A DNA stretch of 64,000 nt. It comes from Escarpia spicata (lineage: Eukaryota > Annelida > Polychaeta > Sabellida > Siboglinidae). Below are positions 26,001-37,400 of the stretch, piece after piece. Numbering within the stretch: the stretch's first letter is position 1; each line of letters begins with the position of its first letter. The notes below the pieces were generated by a model. That model was not told the DNA's origin. It ran no database searches and was given only the letters and a program-made list of their open reading frames with translations. The translations under genes were made by a program, and so were the position numbers. The DNA lies in contig OZ023213.1 of assembly GCA_963995525.1 (NCBI GenBank), positions 44,070,419 to 44,134,418 on the forward strand. Reading direction: 5' to 3'.

Positions 26001-27110
26001 ATTGTGACATGCTTTGTAGAACATTACAGTTGTTTTTAACTGTTTCTATGTTTCGTCATTCTTCAAAGGTCTACCAGAATAGTATTTGTGTTTCTGGTTA
26101 TCCAACCAACCCATCCATTATTTACGACCCTGTATTAAATCCAAGCACAACAGAAATCTGTGCTGCCCAACTTAATCTCCCAGAAAATAACAAATGAAAG
26201 AAAATCTGCCTACCCTAAAATGTGAGTGTATAACAGGAAACAAATATTCTGGTATGCAAAAGGTTCAGCTTGTTTCTACTTGGACAGCATCTATAGGGTA
26301 GTCTTATAACATTGCAAAATCATAAAATGCAAGGTTCAACCCATCACCAAAATGTGTTATGGCATTTGCAATTTTGAGTGATCTAAAATGACAACGACAG
26401 CCAATACCCACCAGATTCAACCGACATGATATAGTTGCCAGACATTTCTTACCATGCTGCCTGGCTGGTTCTGATACCAACAAAAGCATCGGTGTGTATT
26501 AATATATACTCCCTGTGGAACCACACTATCTATTTATGTTATTTTCTGATAACCAAACTGCCAACCACCAATATGTAATGCTTTACATTTGTTGACTTTG
26601 TAAATACTGTGACTACCTCAAAGGAGAATCTGTTGATGTGTATTACTATTAGTGTATGTGTGCGCAAGGGGGGCATATATAGAGGAGCCAAATCACAATT
26701 ACAAACAGTCTCTGTAAGAAGTCTCAAACCAAATAATGCACACTTTGCATCAGATTAAGGCAATGTCATGCAACCAACACTGCCAAACAGCAAACAATTT
26801 CAACACCAATGATATACACCAAACAGTATCAGTCTAAAACACTCCCCACCCTCTGTCTCAAATTATAATGGTTACACAGCAATACGTCAAAATAAACATG
26901 TTTGCCCAATATACTACTTTTCTAAAACCAAAAACAATGTATTCTTTCTATTGATAATGTTTATTGTAATATCGATTTAATCATTTAAATCAATATCAAA
27001 GAATAATTACTAGTGGAACTAAGCTGTTTCTAATGAATGTACATTATATGATTATAGACATACATGAATAATAAGCACACAGAGTATTGTCATTTTAAAG
27101 TGAACGCTTC
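23003..27110. other. Gene-poor interval between WD40 and SKA1 3' ends
   Basis: The two genes are tail-to-tail. I see no exon with convincing splice borders or protein similarity. It contains the WD40 3' UTR region, a G10 run at about 24388, and AT-rich unique sequence. Short open frames here are of chance length. Confidence 0.5.
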
Positions 27111-27114
27111 TTAA

Positions 27115-27999
27115 AGACCAAGTGAAATGAAATTTTAAATGTCTTTGAAACTGTATATGTAAACATAACACTCTTGTCAAGTAATGTGCCAAATATGAAG
27201 CCAGTTTGTTGCAAACTCATGTCACTAAGCTCACTCAAACGTGGTCATTTGCGTGTCACAAAGCAACCAGCCTATCAGATGTTGCTGACGTCACCACAGA
27301 CAGGCAATGTCATTGAATGCACCCCATCCTTTAGCACACCGGTGCGGCTTGTTTCAGACTCTACATGAAACTGCAACTGCGGAATTTAATATTTTTTGAT
27401 GTCACTGTAAAGATAATAATCTTACCTACAAGTTTGTCGCTGGATGTACACAGGAATTAAGTTACTGCTGTTTGAACATCACGAATGCTCCACCTTGCAT
27501 TTTATCCGCTAAGCGTACACGACGTCGACGTTCAAATGGCAATAATTCAAAAACTAAAAATAAATCCGGGCACATTTGTAGATACGATTATTATCTTTAC
27601 TGTGATATCAAAAAATATTAAATCCCATTCGCAATGTTCAAACAGCAATAACTCAAAAAGTAAACATAATTCATGTGTGCATCCAGCGACACATTTATAG
27701 GTAAGATTGGTATCTTTACGATGATATAAAATAATATTAAATTCCGCGATTGCAATTTTAAGTACACCCTGAAACACCAACCCGCATAGATGCGCGCCTT
27801 GCTAAATCCTAGCAGTGCTAATTGCGTTGACGTCATTACGACCACTAGGTGTCTCAACAAACTGCAGAAAATTGTGACCAAATGAGGCCTTGAACAGAGT
27901 GACAGAGCAGGTTGACAAATTAGTTGAATATCAGGACACTATTTTTTTGAGTATATTTCATTCAGATTTGGAATAAAAAAGGTTAATTTCACTTAGTCT
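27115..27999. mobile_element. TTAA-flanked MITE, 885 bp
   Basis: Imperfect terminal inverted repeats AGACCAAGTGAAAT / ATTTCACTTAGTCT sit between TTAA at 27111-27114 and TTAA at 28000-28003, as expected for piggyBac-type transposition. The interior has partial internal symmetry (two copies of a motif with CATCCAGCGACA or its complement). It carries no transposase frame. Confidence 0.65.
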
Positions 28000-28439
28000 T
28001 TAACAACATGGGTTTAAACCCAGGTTTTCCTTATATGTACATGATTAAATGTATTATTCTGTAAGAAACTGAGTTTCTTTAATATACAAAAGTAGCATTT
28101 TATGACCTACTTATGTCATTTGCTAAATGCATCATGATTTTGTAATTACCAAGTCTCACCAGCCACCCATTAAATACACTTGGTGTCTTTTGAAACTACA
28201 CATTCTATAATCTATAATGTGTCTAATACAAGACATAAATACAAATATTACATCTTCCATTAATGTATTGTGGAAATGTGACAAAATGAACACATACCTG
28301 TTAACCTGAACACACATTCTGGCTTGCTATATGCACATATTTAACTGATGTTACCATTTTATATCATAATGTTTATCACTTGTGTTCATGAAATGATTCA
28401 CTGCATGCAGTATCTCAAAATTTAGCATTTTAGAAAATG

Positions 28440-31400
28440 TCACAGTAGTATGACGTCGCCTTTCTTTGTCATGTCCACTAACTTGAGAGATTTCAGCACC
28501 TGAAACCAAAACGGATGGAAACTCATCAAAAGATGCTAAACCAGCAACACTGTACAGTCGAGCTACGGTGGTGACCTTAGATCATTGAAATGATAACATG
28601 CATCACTATAAAATTATATCGTACTTGCGTTGTACAATTTATGAAAGTTACACCGTCCATTATAAATAAGTGATTTTTCTAGTATATTCTAGTAAAATGT
28701 ATGGCCTAAATTTAAGAACATACTTCATTTGATAGCTGATGAATTCAATCAAATATATTGTTTCAAAATTCTAAAAAGTGAATAATTAGTGTTTGGTTTG
28801 GTTGAAGATTCGTAAAAAAATAGCCGGAGATGAGCAAAACCCAAACAACAAATTATGCTGTTTTTGTGTAGTAAAGATCAATCAGTTTTGCCGATGTGGA
28901 AAGTAAATATAATATATTCTATAAATGGCACACCAGGCTTGTGTGTAAAGTCTTACAGCTGCCACATAATCACCTTTGCTGATGTTTACATTTGCAAAGA
29001 CAAGTGAATAGTTTTAGTAACCAGCACAGTTGGTTTATAAGAGTGCATGTTTGATTACAATCATCGAGAGAATCGACTTTCATCTTTAGATTGCATAACC
29101 TGTCAAAGTGTCAACATCCATGTTATATTACACAGAGGCAGGCTGGATGTAGCCATTTCTGCTTTTTTAGTAGAATTTCAGCTTGGTCTAACTAAAAAGA
29201 TTTGAGTTTGTCTGATGATTTCATTAAAACTGTGTACCACATTCCTACAAATGAGTCATAGTCGATGCTAAATACATTAGATTTTTTGTGAACAAAAGAT
29301 CTAATTGAGGGGACAGCTTTAAGATGTCATGAGCCAATGCCACTGTTTGTTCACCCATGCAGATATGCAGGTGTATGGTGCTCATGGCGATGCTCACCTT
29401 GAGTTTTGCCTGCCCTGTCTGACCTGTCACCCTGAGCCCCATCTTGTACATGTCTGTTGGTGTCAGCACCTCGCTACAACAGTAATATGACGCACTGGTC
29501 AGCACCTCGCTACAACAGCAATATGACGCACTGGTCAGCACCTCACTACAACAGCAATATGACGCACTGGTCAGCGAGTCATTTTGTATCATAAATATTA
29601 AAGGGAGGCAGTCCATTTGTTTTTATTGTAAACTCATAATATACAATATAAACTGCATCTATTATAACACACTGACCACCCACATTTTATACAGTATAAA
29701 CTATATCTATTATAACATACTGACCACCTAAATGTTATACAATATAAACTGTATCCATTATAATACACTGACCATGCAAATGTTATACAATATAAACTGT
29801 ATCTATTATAACAAACTGACCACCCAAATGTTATACAATATATACGGCATCTATCATAACACACTGACCACCCAAATGTTATACAATATAAACTGTACAT
29901 ATCATAACACACTGACCATCCAAATGTTATACAGTACAAACTGTATCTATTATAACACACTGACCACCCAAACATGTTTTAATGAACTATTTTGTTGTTG
30001 AAATTTAAGATTAACAATTATAATAAAGAATTAGAATACATGATGAGAAAACAGTAGCCAGAATGACGACTGCAGCTAGCACACTTTATGCTAGTATGAA
30101 GATAGTAGCGAGAATTAAGACTGGAACTAGTACAAAAATAGTAGCTAGAATGATGACTGACATTAGTACAACAATAGCAGCTAGAATGAATACTCCAGCT
30201 AGTATAAAGATAGTAGCTAGAATGAATACTCCAGCTAGTACGAAGATAGTAGCTAGAATGAAGACTGCAACTAGTATGAAGATACTAGCTAGAATGAAGA
30301 CTGCAGCTAATACGAAGATACTAGCTAGAATGAAGACTGCAGTTAGTATGAAGATAGTAGCTAGCATAAGACTGGCACTAGTAAAAAATAGTAGCTAGAA
30401 TGAAGGTTGCAGCTAATATGAAGATAGTAGCTGGAATGAAGACTGCAGCTATTATGAAGATAGTAGATAGAACAAAGAGTGCAGCTAGAACAAAAACTGC
30501 AGCTAGTATGAAGATAGTAGCTAGAATGAAGACTGCAGCTAGTATGAAGATAGTAGCTAGAATGAATACTACAGCTAGTATGAAGATGGTAGCTAGAATG
30601 AAGACTGCAGCTAGCATGAAGATAGTAGTTAGAATGAAGACTGCAGCTAGTATGAAGATAGTAGCGAGAATTAAAACCGGAACTAGTAAAAAAATAGTAG
30701 CTAGAATGAATACTGCAGCTAGTACGAAGATAGTAGCTGGAATGAATACTGCAGCTAGTATGAAAACAGTAGACAGAATGAAGGCTGCAGCTAGTATGAA
30801 GGCTGCAGCTAGTATGAAGATGGTAGCTAGAATGAAGACTGCAGCTAGTATGAAGACAGAAGCTAGAATGAAGACTGCAGCTAATGTGTAGATAGTAGCT
30901 AGAATGAAGACTGCAGCTAGTACGAAGATGGTAGCTAGAATGAAGGCTGTAGCTAGTTTGAAGATAGTAGCTAGAATGAAGACTGGAATTAGTACAAACA
31001 TTGTAGCTAGAATGAAGACTGGAACTAGTATGAAGATAGTAGCTACAATGAAGACTGGAACTAGTACACAAATAGTAGCTAGAATGAAGACTGCAGCTAG
31101 TATGAAGTTAGTAGCTAGACTGAAGTCCGCAGCTAATACGAAGATAGTAGCTAGAATGAATACAGCAACTAATATGAAGATGGTAGACAGAATGAAGGCT
31201 GCAGTTAGTATGAACATGGTAGCTAGAATGAAGACTGCAGCAGGTATGAAGATAGTAGCTAGAATGAAGACTGCAGGTAGTATGAAGATAGTAGCTAGAA
31301 TGAAGACTGGTATTAGTACCAAAATAGTAGCTAGAATGAAGGCTGCAGCAAGTATGAAGATGGTAGCTAGAATGAAGGCTGCAGCTAGTATGAAGATAGT

Positions 31401-33072
31401 AGCTAGAATTAAGATTGCAGTTAGTATGACGATGGTAGCCAGAACGAAGACTGCAGCTAGTATGAAGATAGTAGCTAGAATGAAGACTGCAGCTAGTATG
31501 AAGATAGTAGTTAGATTAAAGATTGCAGCTAGTATGAAGATGGTAGCTAGAATGAAGACTGCAGCTAGTATGAAGATAGTAACAAGAATTAAGACTGAAA
31601 CTAGTCCAAAAATACTAGCTAGAATGAATACTGCAGCTAGTATGAAGATAGTAGCTGGAATGAAGACTGCAGCTAGTATGAAGATAGTAGCTAGAATGAA
31701 GACTGCAGCTAGTATGGAGATGGTAGCTAGAATGAAGACTGTAGCTAGTTTGAAGATGGTAGCTAGAATGAAGACTGGAACTAGTACAACAAATAGTAGC
31801 TAGAATGAATACTGCAGCTAGTACGAAGATAGTAGCTGGAATGAAGACTGCAGCTAATACGAAGATAGTAGCTAGAATGAAGTCTGCAGCTAGTATGAAG
31901 ATAGTAGCTAGAATGAATATTGCAGCTAGTATGAAGATGGTAGACAGAATGAAGGCTGCAGCTAGTATGAAGATAATAGCTAGAATGAAGACTGCAGCTA
32001 TAATGAAGACTGGTATTAGTACCAAAATAGTAGCTAGAATGAAGGCTGCAGCAAGTATAAAGATGGTAGCTAGAATGAAGGCTGTAACTAGTATGAAGAT
32101 GGTAGCTAGAACGAAGACTGCAGCTGGTATGAAGATAGTAGCTAGATTGAAGACTGCAGCTAGTATGAAGATGGTAGCTGGAATGATGGCAATAGCTAAC
32201 AAAAATATATGCAACCAGTACTGAAATCTGCTAGCAATTGTGAGCTTTGTAGATATTCAGTATTTACAATAGTGTTACCTATATTTAAACATGTCATATT
32301 CACCAATCTAAATCATCTCTATAAAATGCTCGAATTAAAACTCAAGGTGGAGACAGAATGAAAACTTGAAACAATAATGTTGCAAATATAAGTCTTTAGT
32401 AACCTGTGTTTTTCTTCCTTGAAATGTCGCCAGAGGATTCTGTAGACCTATAGGAAAAAACAAATAATTGGTTTCGTGAGTTACAACTGCAATGTTATCA
32501 CAATATTTATGATATCCTGTTACCATGATATTTATTATGCTAATTGTCTACTACAAAAGTATATTACTTTTGAATAATGTATTCATTTATACAACTGTTT
32601 ATTGATTATTTCCTATTGTGGTTCCACAGTGGGCTGAGCATGTTTTATTCTTCTGGACGTGCACTCTGCACAGAAGTGCATGTTGTCTGCACAATGATGA
32701 TGACATCAAAGGTCTTGTTTTTCGTTCAAATTTGGTGACTATTATATGGATCGGAAGCTCCAAAACTGCATAAAAATAGTAATTTCAAAACTGTATGAAA
32801 ATACCAATGTCTAAATCGCATAAATAGGCCCATCTGAAAACTGTATAACAAAACTGGTACACCAGAAAAACTGCCATATGAAATAGAGCAGCAGCAGCAG
32901 CACCGGTGAAGGCGTTACCTGATTGACTTCGATCAGTTTGACCCGACCTCGTACCAGAGACGAGACGGACTGGAACTCTTCGTCATCCACTTCGATCATC
33001 TCATTGCTCCCCTCACGTCTCTCTGATGCTGACACACGCATCTCACCCACGAAGTCTGTCGGTAAAACACCC
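28440..33072 (-). CDS. SKA1: SKA1-type microtubule-binding domain exons (3' part of gene)
   Basis: SKA1 is the kinetochore SKA-complex subunit whose C-terminal winged-helix domain (MTBD) binds microtubules. Exons: 33072 or 33055 to 32919, 32447-32404, 29494-29398 (alternative starts 29530 or 29566) and 28499-28440 (TGA at 28442). The first ends DDEEFQSVSSLVRGRVKL, matching the family pattern EEF..VP.YM+GRL at the MTBD start. The second gives VYRILWRHFKEEKH, like RNLYHRFIDEE in human SKA1. The third has TDMYKMGLRVTGQTGQAKLK, like the plant and animal segment before LTVLRH. The fourth, VLKSLKLVDMTKKGDVILL, fits the terminal LRHxxRI.E.R.....VI strand. Phases join (0-0, 2-2, 0-0). The ~25-residue helix expected between exons one and two was not found. 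No separate N-terminal exons are visible; see SKA2. Confidence 0.68.
29494..29575 (-). repeat. 36-bp repeat x3 covering an exon's 3' splice site
   Basis: Three units of 36 bp at the 5' edge of the third SKA1-type exon. Each contains GACCAG/TGCGTCATATT and so recreates the same AG acceptor and the same reading frame. Acceptors would start the exon at 29566, 29530 or 29494. The single-copy form fits the family length best. Confidence 0.85.
29640..29978. repeat. 48-bp tandem repeat, ~7 copies
   Basis: Units with core ACACTGACCACCCAAATGTT and ATACAATATAAACTGTATCT, about 48 bp each, diverged. They lie in the intron of the SKA1-type gene. Open frames on both strands are periodicity artefacts. Confidence 0.88.
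30045..32215. repeat. 36-bp minisatellite array, ~60 copies, in SKA1 intron
   Basis: About 2.2 kb of 36-bp units (core GCAGCTAGTATGAAGATAGT then AGCTAGAATGAAGACT), each rich in CTAG. Units vary (GCAGCTAG, GGAACTAG, GGTATTAG), and GGAACTAG-type units recur at wider spacing, suggesting a higher-order repeat. It lies wholly inside the intron between the exons 32447-32404 and 29494-29398. The plus strand reads as a basic 12-residue repeat (MKTAASMKIVAR) and the minus strand as a hydrophobic one, interrupted by stops and frame shifts. I do not call it coding. Confidence 0.95.
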
Positions 33073-33122
33073 CTCAACTTAGAGCAGGGTACTATTTCAA
33101 ATAATGTATACTCGTTGCCTTA

Positions 33123-33788
33123 CGGGTAGCCACTACCCGAAAACGGCCATATCTCTGTAAATACTGAACATATCTTACCCAAATCTGGAGTATTAATTAG
33201 TGAAGTGAATAATATTTGATATGTGGAATATGGGCTCATTTGCTTGTGTATTACCATGGCAATGAAGCGTTCTAGTGTGATAGAGGGGCATGCATCCTTG
33301 AAAAGTATTCTGAGCTAACAACCGTATGTGTGATCATGCAACTGTCAAGAATTATTAGCTAGAATGCCCCTCTGTCAGACAAGGTGGTTTTGGGCAAGGA
33401 AATCTGACTTCACCGACTTGTGAGATGGGACTGTTGGTTTGAACATTTTTCAAGATGTCTTGAAAAATGCTAAAACCTGAACAACGGTCAATGAAGTCAG
33501 ATATCCTTGCCCAAAACCACCTTATTTGACAGAGGAGCATTCTAGCTAATGATTCTTGACAATTGCATGATCACACGTACAGTTGTTAGCTCATCTTCAA
33601 GGATGTGAAAATCCGGCTCACTAGAAACGTTCATTGCCATGTTAATACATAAGGAAATGTGCCCATATTTCACACATCATATACCATTCGTTTATCTAAC
33701 TGATACTCCAAATTTTTTTAAGATATGTTCAGCATTAACAGAGATGTAGCATATTGATTATATGGTCGTTTTCGGTTAGTGGCTCCCC
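33123..33788. mobile_element. Foldback MITE, 3-bp TTA duplication (PIF/Harbinger-like)
   Basis: 666 bp forming two long inverted arms (about 33125-33450 and 33470-33788, roughly 80 percent complementary by eye) around a short centre. Ends are CGGGTAGCCACTA and TAGTGGCTCCCC, flanked by TTA at 33120-33122 and 33789-33791. It sits between the SKA2-type last exon and the first SKA1-type exon. It has no ORF. The superfamily is inferred from TTA plus the G-rich end. Confidence 0.75.
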
Positions 33789-34154
33789 TTAAAACAACGG
33801 CACAATATAATGAAGGTTTTCAGGGCAAAATATGATAAATGGCATTTCTGATTTGGTGAAATTCACTTTGATTTGTTGATTTTTACAATTTTACATATCA
33901 GTAAGTCCAGGGCCGAGTCCAATTACACAAAATCATATCAGTTATAATTACTTTTCATTCGCCATTTCAATTACAATTACACTTCTAAAATTGTCAGATC
34001 AATTACAACTGCACTATTAAGTTTTAAATTATAACATGTGCATGGCTGAATAATTTCAAATAAATAAATTTCTTGAAAATTAACATCGACAATTAGGGGT
34101 TTGTTCATGGTGGGCTATTATGCTGAGGGGTTACTATGTTCATAGCCACCAGTG

Positions 34155-34381
34155 TCACCTACTACTTGCAACAGCTTGGCTCATCTGTGATGTTGCCCCA
34201 TTAGGTGCAGTCGTCCCGTTTGATTCTGACGACCCATTTGACACTGTTACACCATTTGTCTCCTCCGTTGAAGCAGCCGCCCCATTTGTAGTGACAGCCT
34301 CTGTCTGGTCAGTGGCCACTCCCAGGAGTGACTCCATCCTTGTTAGTTCCTCAGGCTTCTCTGGCTGAAGCAACAGCAACC

Positions 34382-34459
<78 letters not shown>

Positions 34460-37400
34460 CTTTAACAGTGGACTGGACATATGTAACACATGGAAAATTA
34501 AACAGTAACAAAAAGAGCGAATGCCCTCAGAATGGAGGGAAGAGGTAGACAACATGTGCAGAGATGGGAGGATTGCAGGAAGAAAGATTTGGGAAAGGAG
34601 ACTGAAAAACGGGTAAGTGGAGATAGCAACTAAAACAAACATTGACAGAAGTAAAACAAATGTTGATGACTAGCATCAAAGCCAGCCTTATCCGAGACTC
34701 AAGAGATAGATGAGAGGACAAGCTGGTGCACCAATGTGTCTGTGTTGTGTCCACCCACCTGCATGCCGGCCTGACCCTGCAGGTTCTGCAGCAACTGACA
34801 AACATTCATTAGTTCGCCCCGGAAGAAATCCATAGCTTCCTGCAGGAAATAAAAAACATCAAAATAACGAATATACCTTTATACAATAACTGGCACACAT
34901 GTTCTCTTTAGAAGACTGGTTTTCCAAAGATGTTACAGCAAAAACATGTTTTGTAAATGAAAATTAGTACCATAAATATATTTACCAACAAAGTCTGTAA
35001 TTTAAATAAAATGACATGTCAAATTTTAGCATTTACAAAATCATGTTTCTCAAGGATTCCCATGCATATAAAAGGTAACAAAAAGTAAACGTAATTTCTT
35101 ATATATCGCAGTATCCAGTCCTGTTACACCAACTTGACTTCTCTGGGAAGCATTCAGCCATGCTGCAATTATTGCGCAAAGACTATTCTTACACAAATAT
35201 CCACCACTGTCTGTAGAGTGAACGAACTGGCCCAAAGTTTGACACCGCCGCACTGGATTTGAATTCGGGTTCTCTTGATTGAAAGTACAAATACTACAAT
35301 GCTCTAGCGACTGAGCCCCACATATAACTGAGTCACCTGCCTTCTCCGCTTCCTTGATGGCTTCTATCTCTTTCACAATAGCTGCAAACTCTTCTTTCAC
35401 TCTGGCAATCCTTCGCAGCAACACGCCAGCATTCATCTAGGTAGATAACATGAAGAAACACAACATTCCATCACAAGCCATACAGAACACTTCAACATTA
35501 AAGCACGGCAAAAATAACTTGGACACATCTGGTTTGCAACAATTTATTAATAATGTAAAACATTGCATTAATTACAGTGATAACAATAAATTAATCTAAT
35601 GTAATGATAAATAAACTGTTTGCTTAATCAAATTGAATAACTGATGAAATGAATGTTACTAGATCTATCTTGGTACACTATGTTCACAGAATAATGGCTA
35701 TGTGTCAATATTACCTGTCCTCCTGCATTTTCATCTTTGCACTCGACCTCAAACTCAAGTTTGCGTGAGAGGTAATCAAGATCTGCATCAGCCTTATTGA
35801 ACTGAAAGAAAATATGTAACATCAAAACAATTACACAGAACTAGGTATACAATGATAGGAGTTTTGTGTCAAGTTATTAAAACCTTCTTAACACCAACCA
35901 CCATTATGATCAGCTGGGTATGTGATATATATATATAATTTATTATGTCATTTTAAAACTTAGTCTATCTGGTGGTATTTGTTGTACAGTCGCGCCTCGT
36001 TATAACGCGGATTCGGTTATAACGCGGTCGGTCGTGGACCCCGAATTTCTGCCGCCAAGGGGGAAATGGGCGCTATGACAAACTATATTGTTTTGTGTGA
36101 AGTTATCCCCGTCTTTGTCCACAACACGTGTATATTGAACGTTTAGTTGGTGGACAATAAATTTAACGTTAACGTACAACTGCAACGAATCAAGTGCGAG
36201 GCGAGTCACTACGTTGCCGTTGTTTATTCTGCACTGCCAATGCTATCAAAGGTATAAGTTTCTTTGACTATAAATATGGTCAATTTTAAATTTAGGAACA
36301 GTAAATGTGAGCGAGATATTGTTTGTTTTGGGCCAACATCAAACGAATCGTTTCCAATCTGCTAGTCATGCTCATGGCTTCCGCCGATCGCCAGTTAGCC
36401 TGGTTTCAGCGCCGGGCGGCTTGTAAAGTGCAATTGAAATTCACAAATACACTTTGCTTAAGAATGGGTTAAATACATTTTAATACAGCTTAGTAGACAA
36501 GATCAGTACGCTAACAATGCGTAACAAATATTAGCTGTTCGCTGTGATGAACACAAAGCTACTGCCTGTACTGGTGCGCCAAAATATTAATTCGTCAACC
36601 GCATACGGATTGGTGAATCGTAATATTGTTCGGCACGGTAAATGAGCTTTCTAAATTGGTATTTTTATATTGATTGAAAGACGAAGTTAAGCCAATTGTG
36701 AACGTACTTATAACTTTAAATCCTTAATAAATTCTAACACAGCGTTTGTCAAATCATTTGCGTATTTGGCTGCCGAGTGCCAGGTCATTATTTTAAATCT
36801 TACGTCAGCGGTACCATATTATCGTTCAGTTGACCGTGGCTTGTTCGTTCGTTGTTTATTTTAAAATGGTACACAATTCAAGAATTTTATTCAGTTCAAC
36901 ATTCAACACTGTCCAACAGTGTGTGACATTTAAACAGAATACACATTGACGTTGGCTGGCAATTTCACAAGCTTCATAAACTGCGTTTAGACTGCGCGAC
37001 GTGCACACTTTGGCTTCGATGCCGATGGCGTTCTTCGTGCAGCAGCGGTGTCAGTCTTCGTCGTAGCGCCCCTGACGGCTGATACGGGAACGCGCCATGC
37101 TTATAACGCGCCCCGTTTATAACGCGGATTCATTTCGTGGACCCCCGACTACCGCGTTATAACTAGGCGCGACTGTACTGATTAATATCAGAAGTTGTTG
37201 AGGCAGCTTTGTACAGTAACAAATAATATAATTTTAGGATAGGCCTACTAGATTGGATGAAAAGATTAACAAGTTGTTTTGTGTAATGATTTTTGTTGAC
37301 ATGAGGTTGCAATATTTATAGAAATCGTACGTGTATTACATTATGTATAAATAATAATGCTAAAATAGACATTCTACTCCCCGGAAATGATCAAATATCG

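Noticed and set aside
29245..29616. Complete 123-codon minus ORF as a stand-alone gene
   Set aside because: Only 29494-29398 is an exon, with a GT donor after AAG and in-phase partners; the rest is intron read-through.
30063..32224. Long frames with MKTAASMKIVAR or LATIFILAAVFI repeats
   Set aside because: 36-bp minisatellite within an intron of the SKA1-type gene; frames break at indels and show no unit conservation beyond DNA.
33355..33540. Short ORF inside the foldback element
   Set aside because: Both arms of the palindrome give similar chance frames; no domain.
34343..34642. Minus ORF with a His-Thr dipeptide run
   Set aside because: Read-through of the (GT)n microsatellite.
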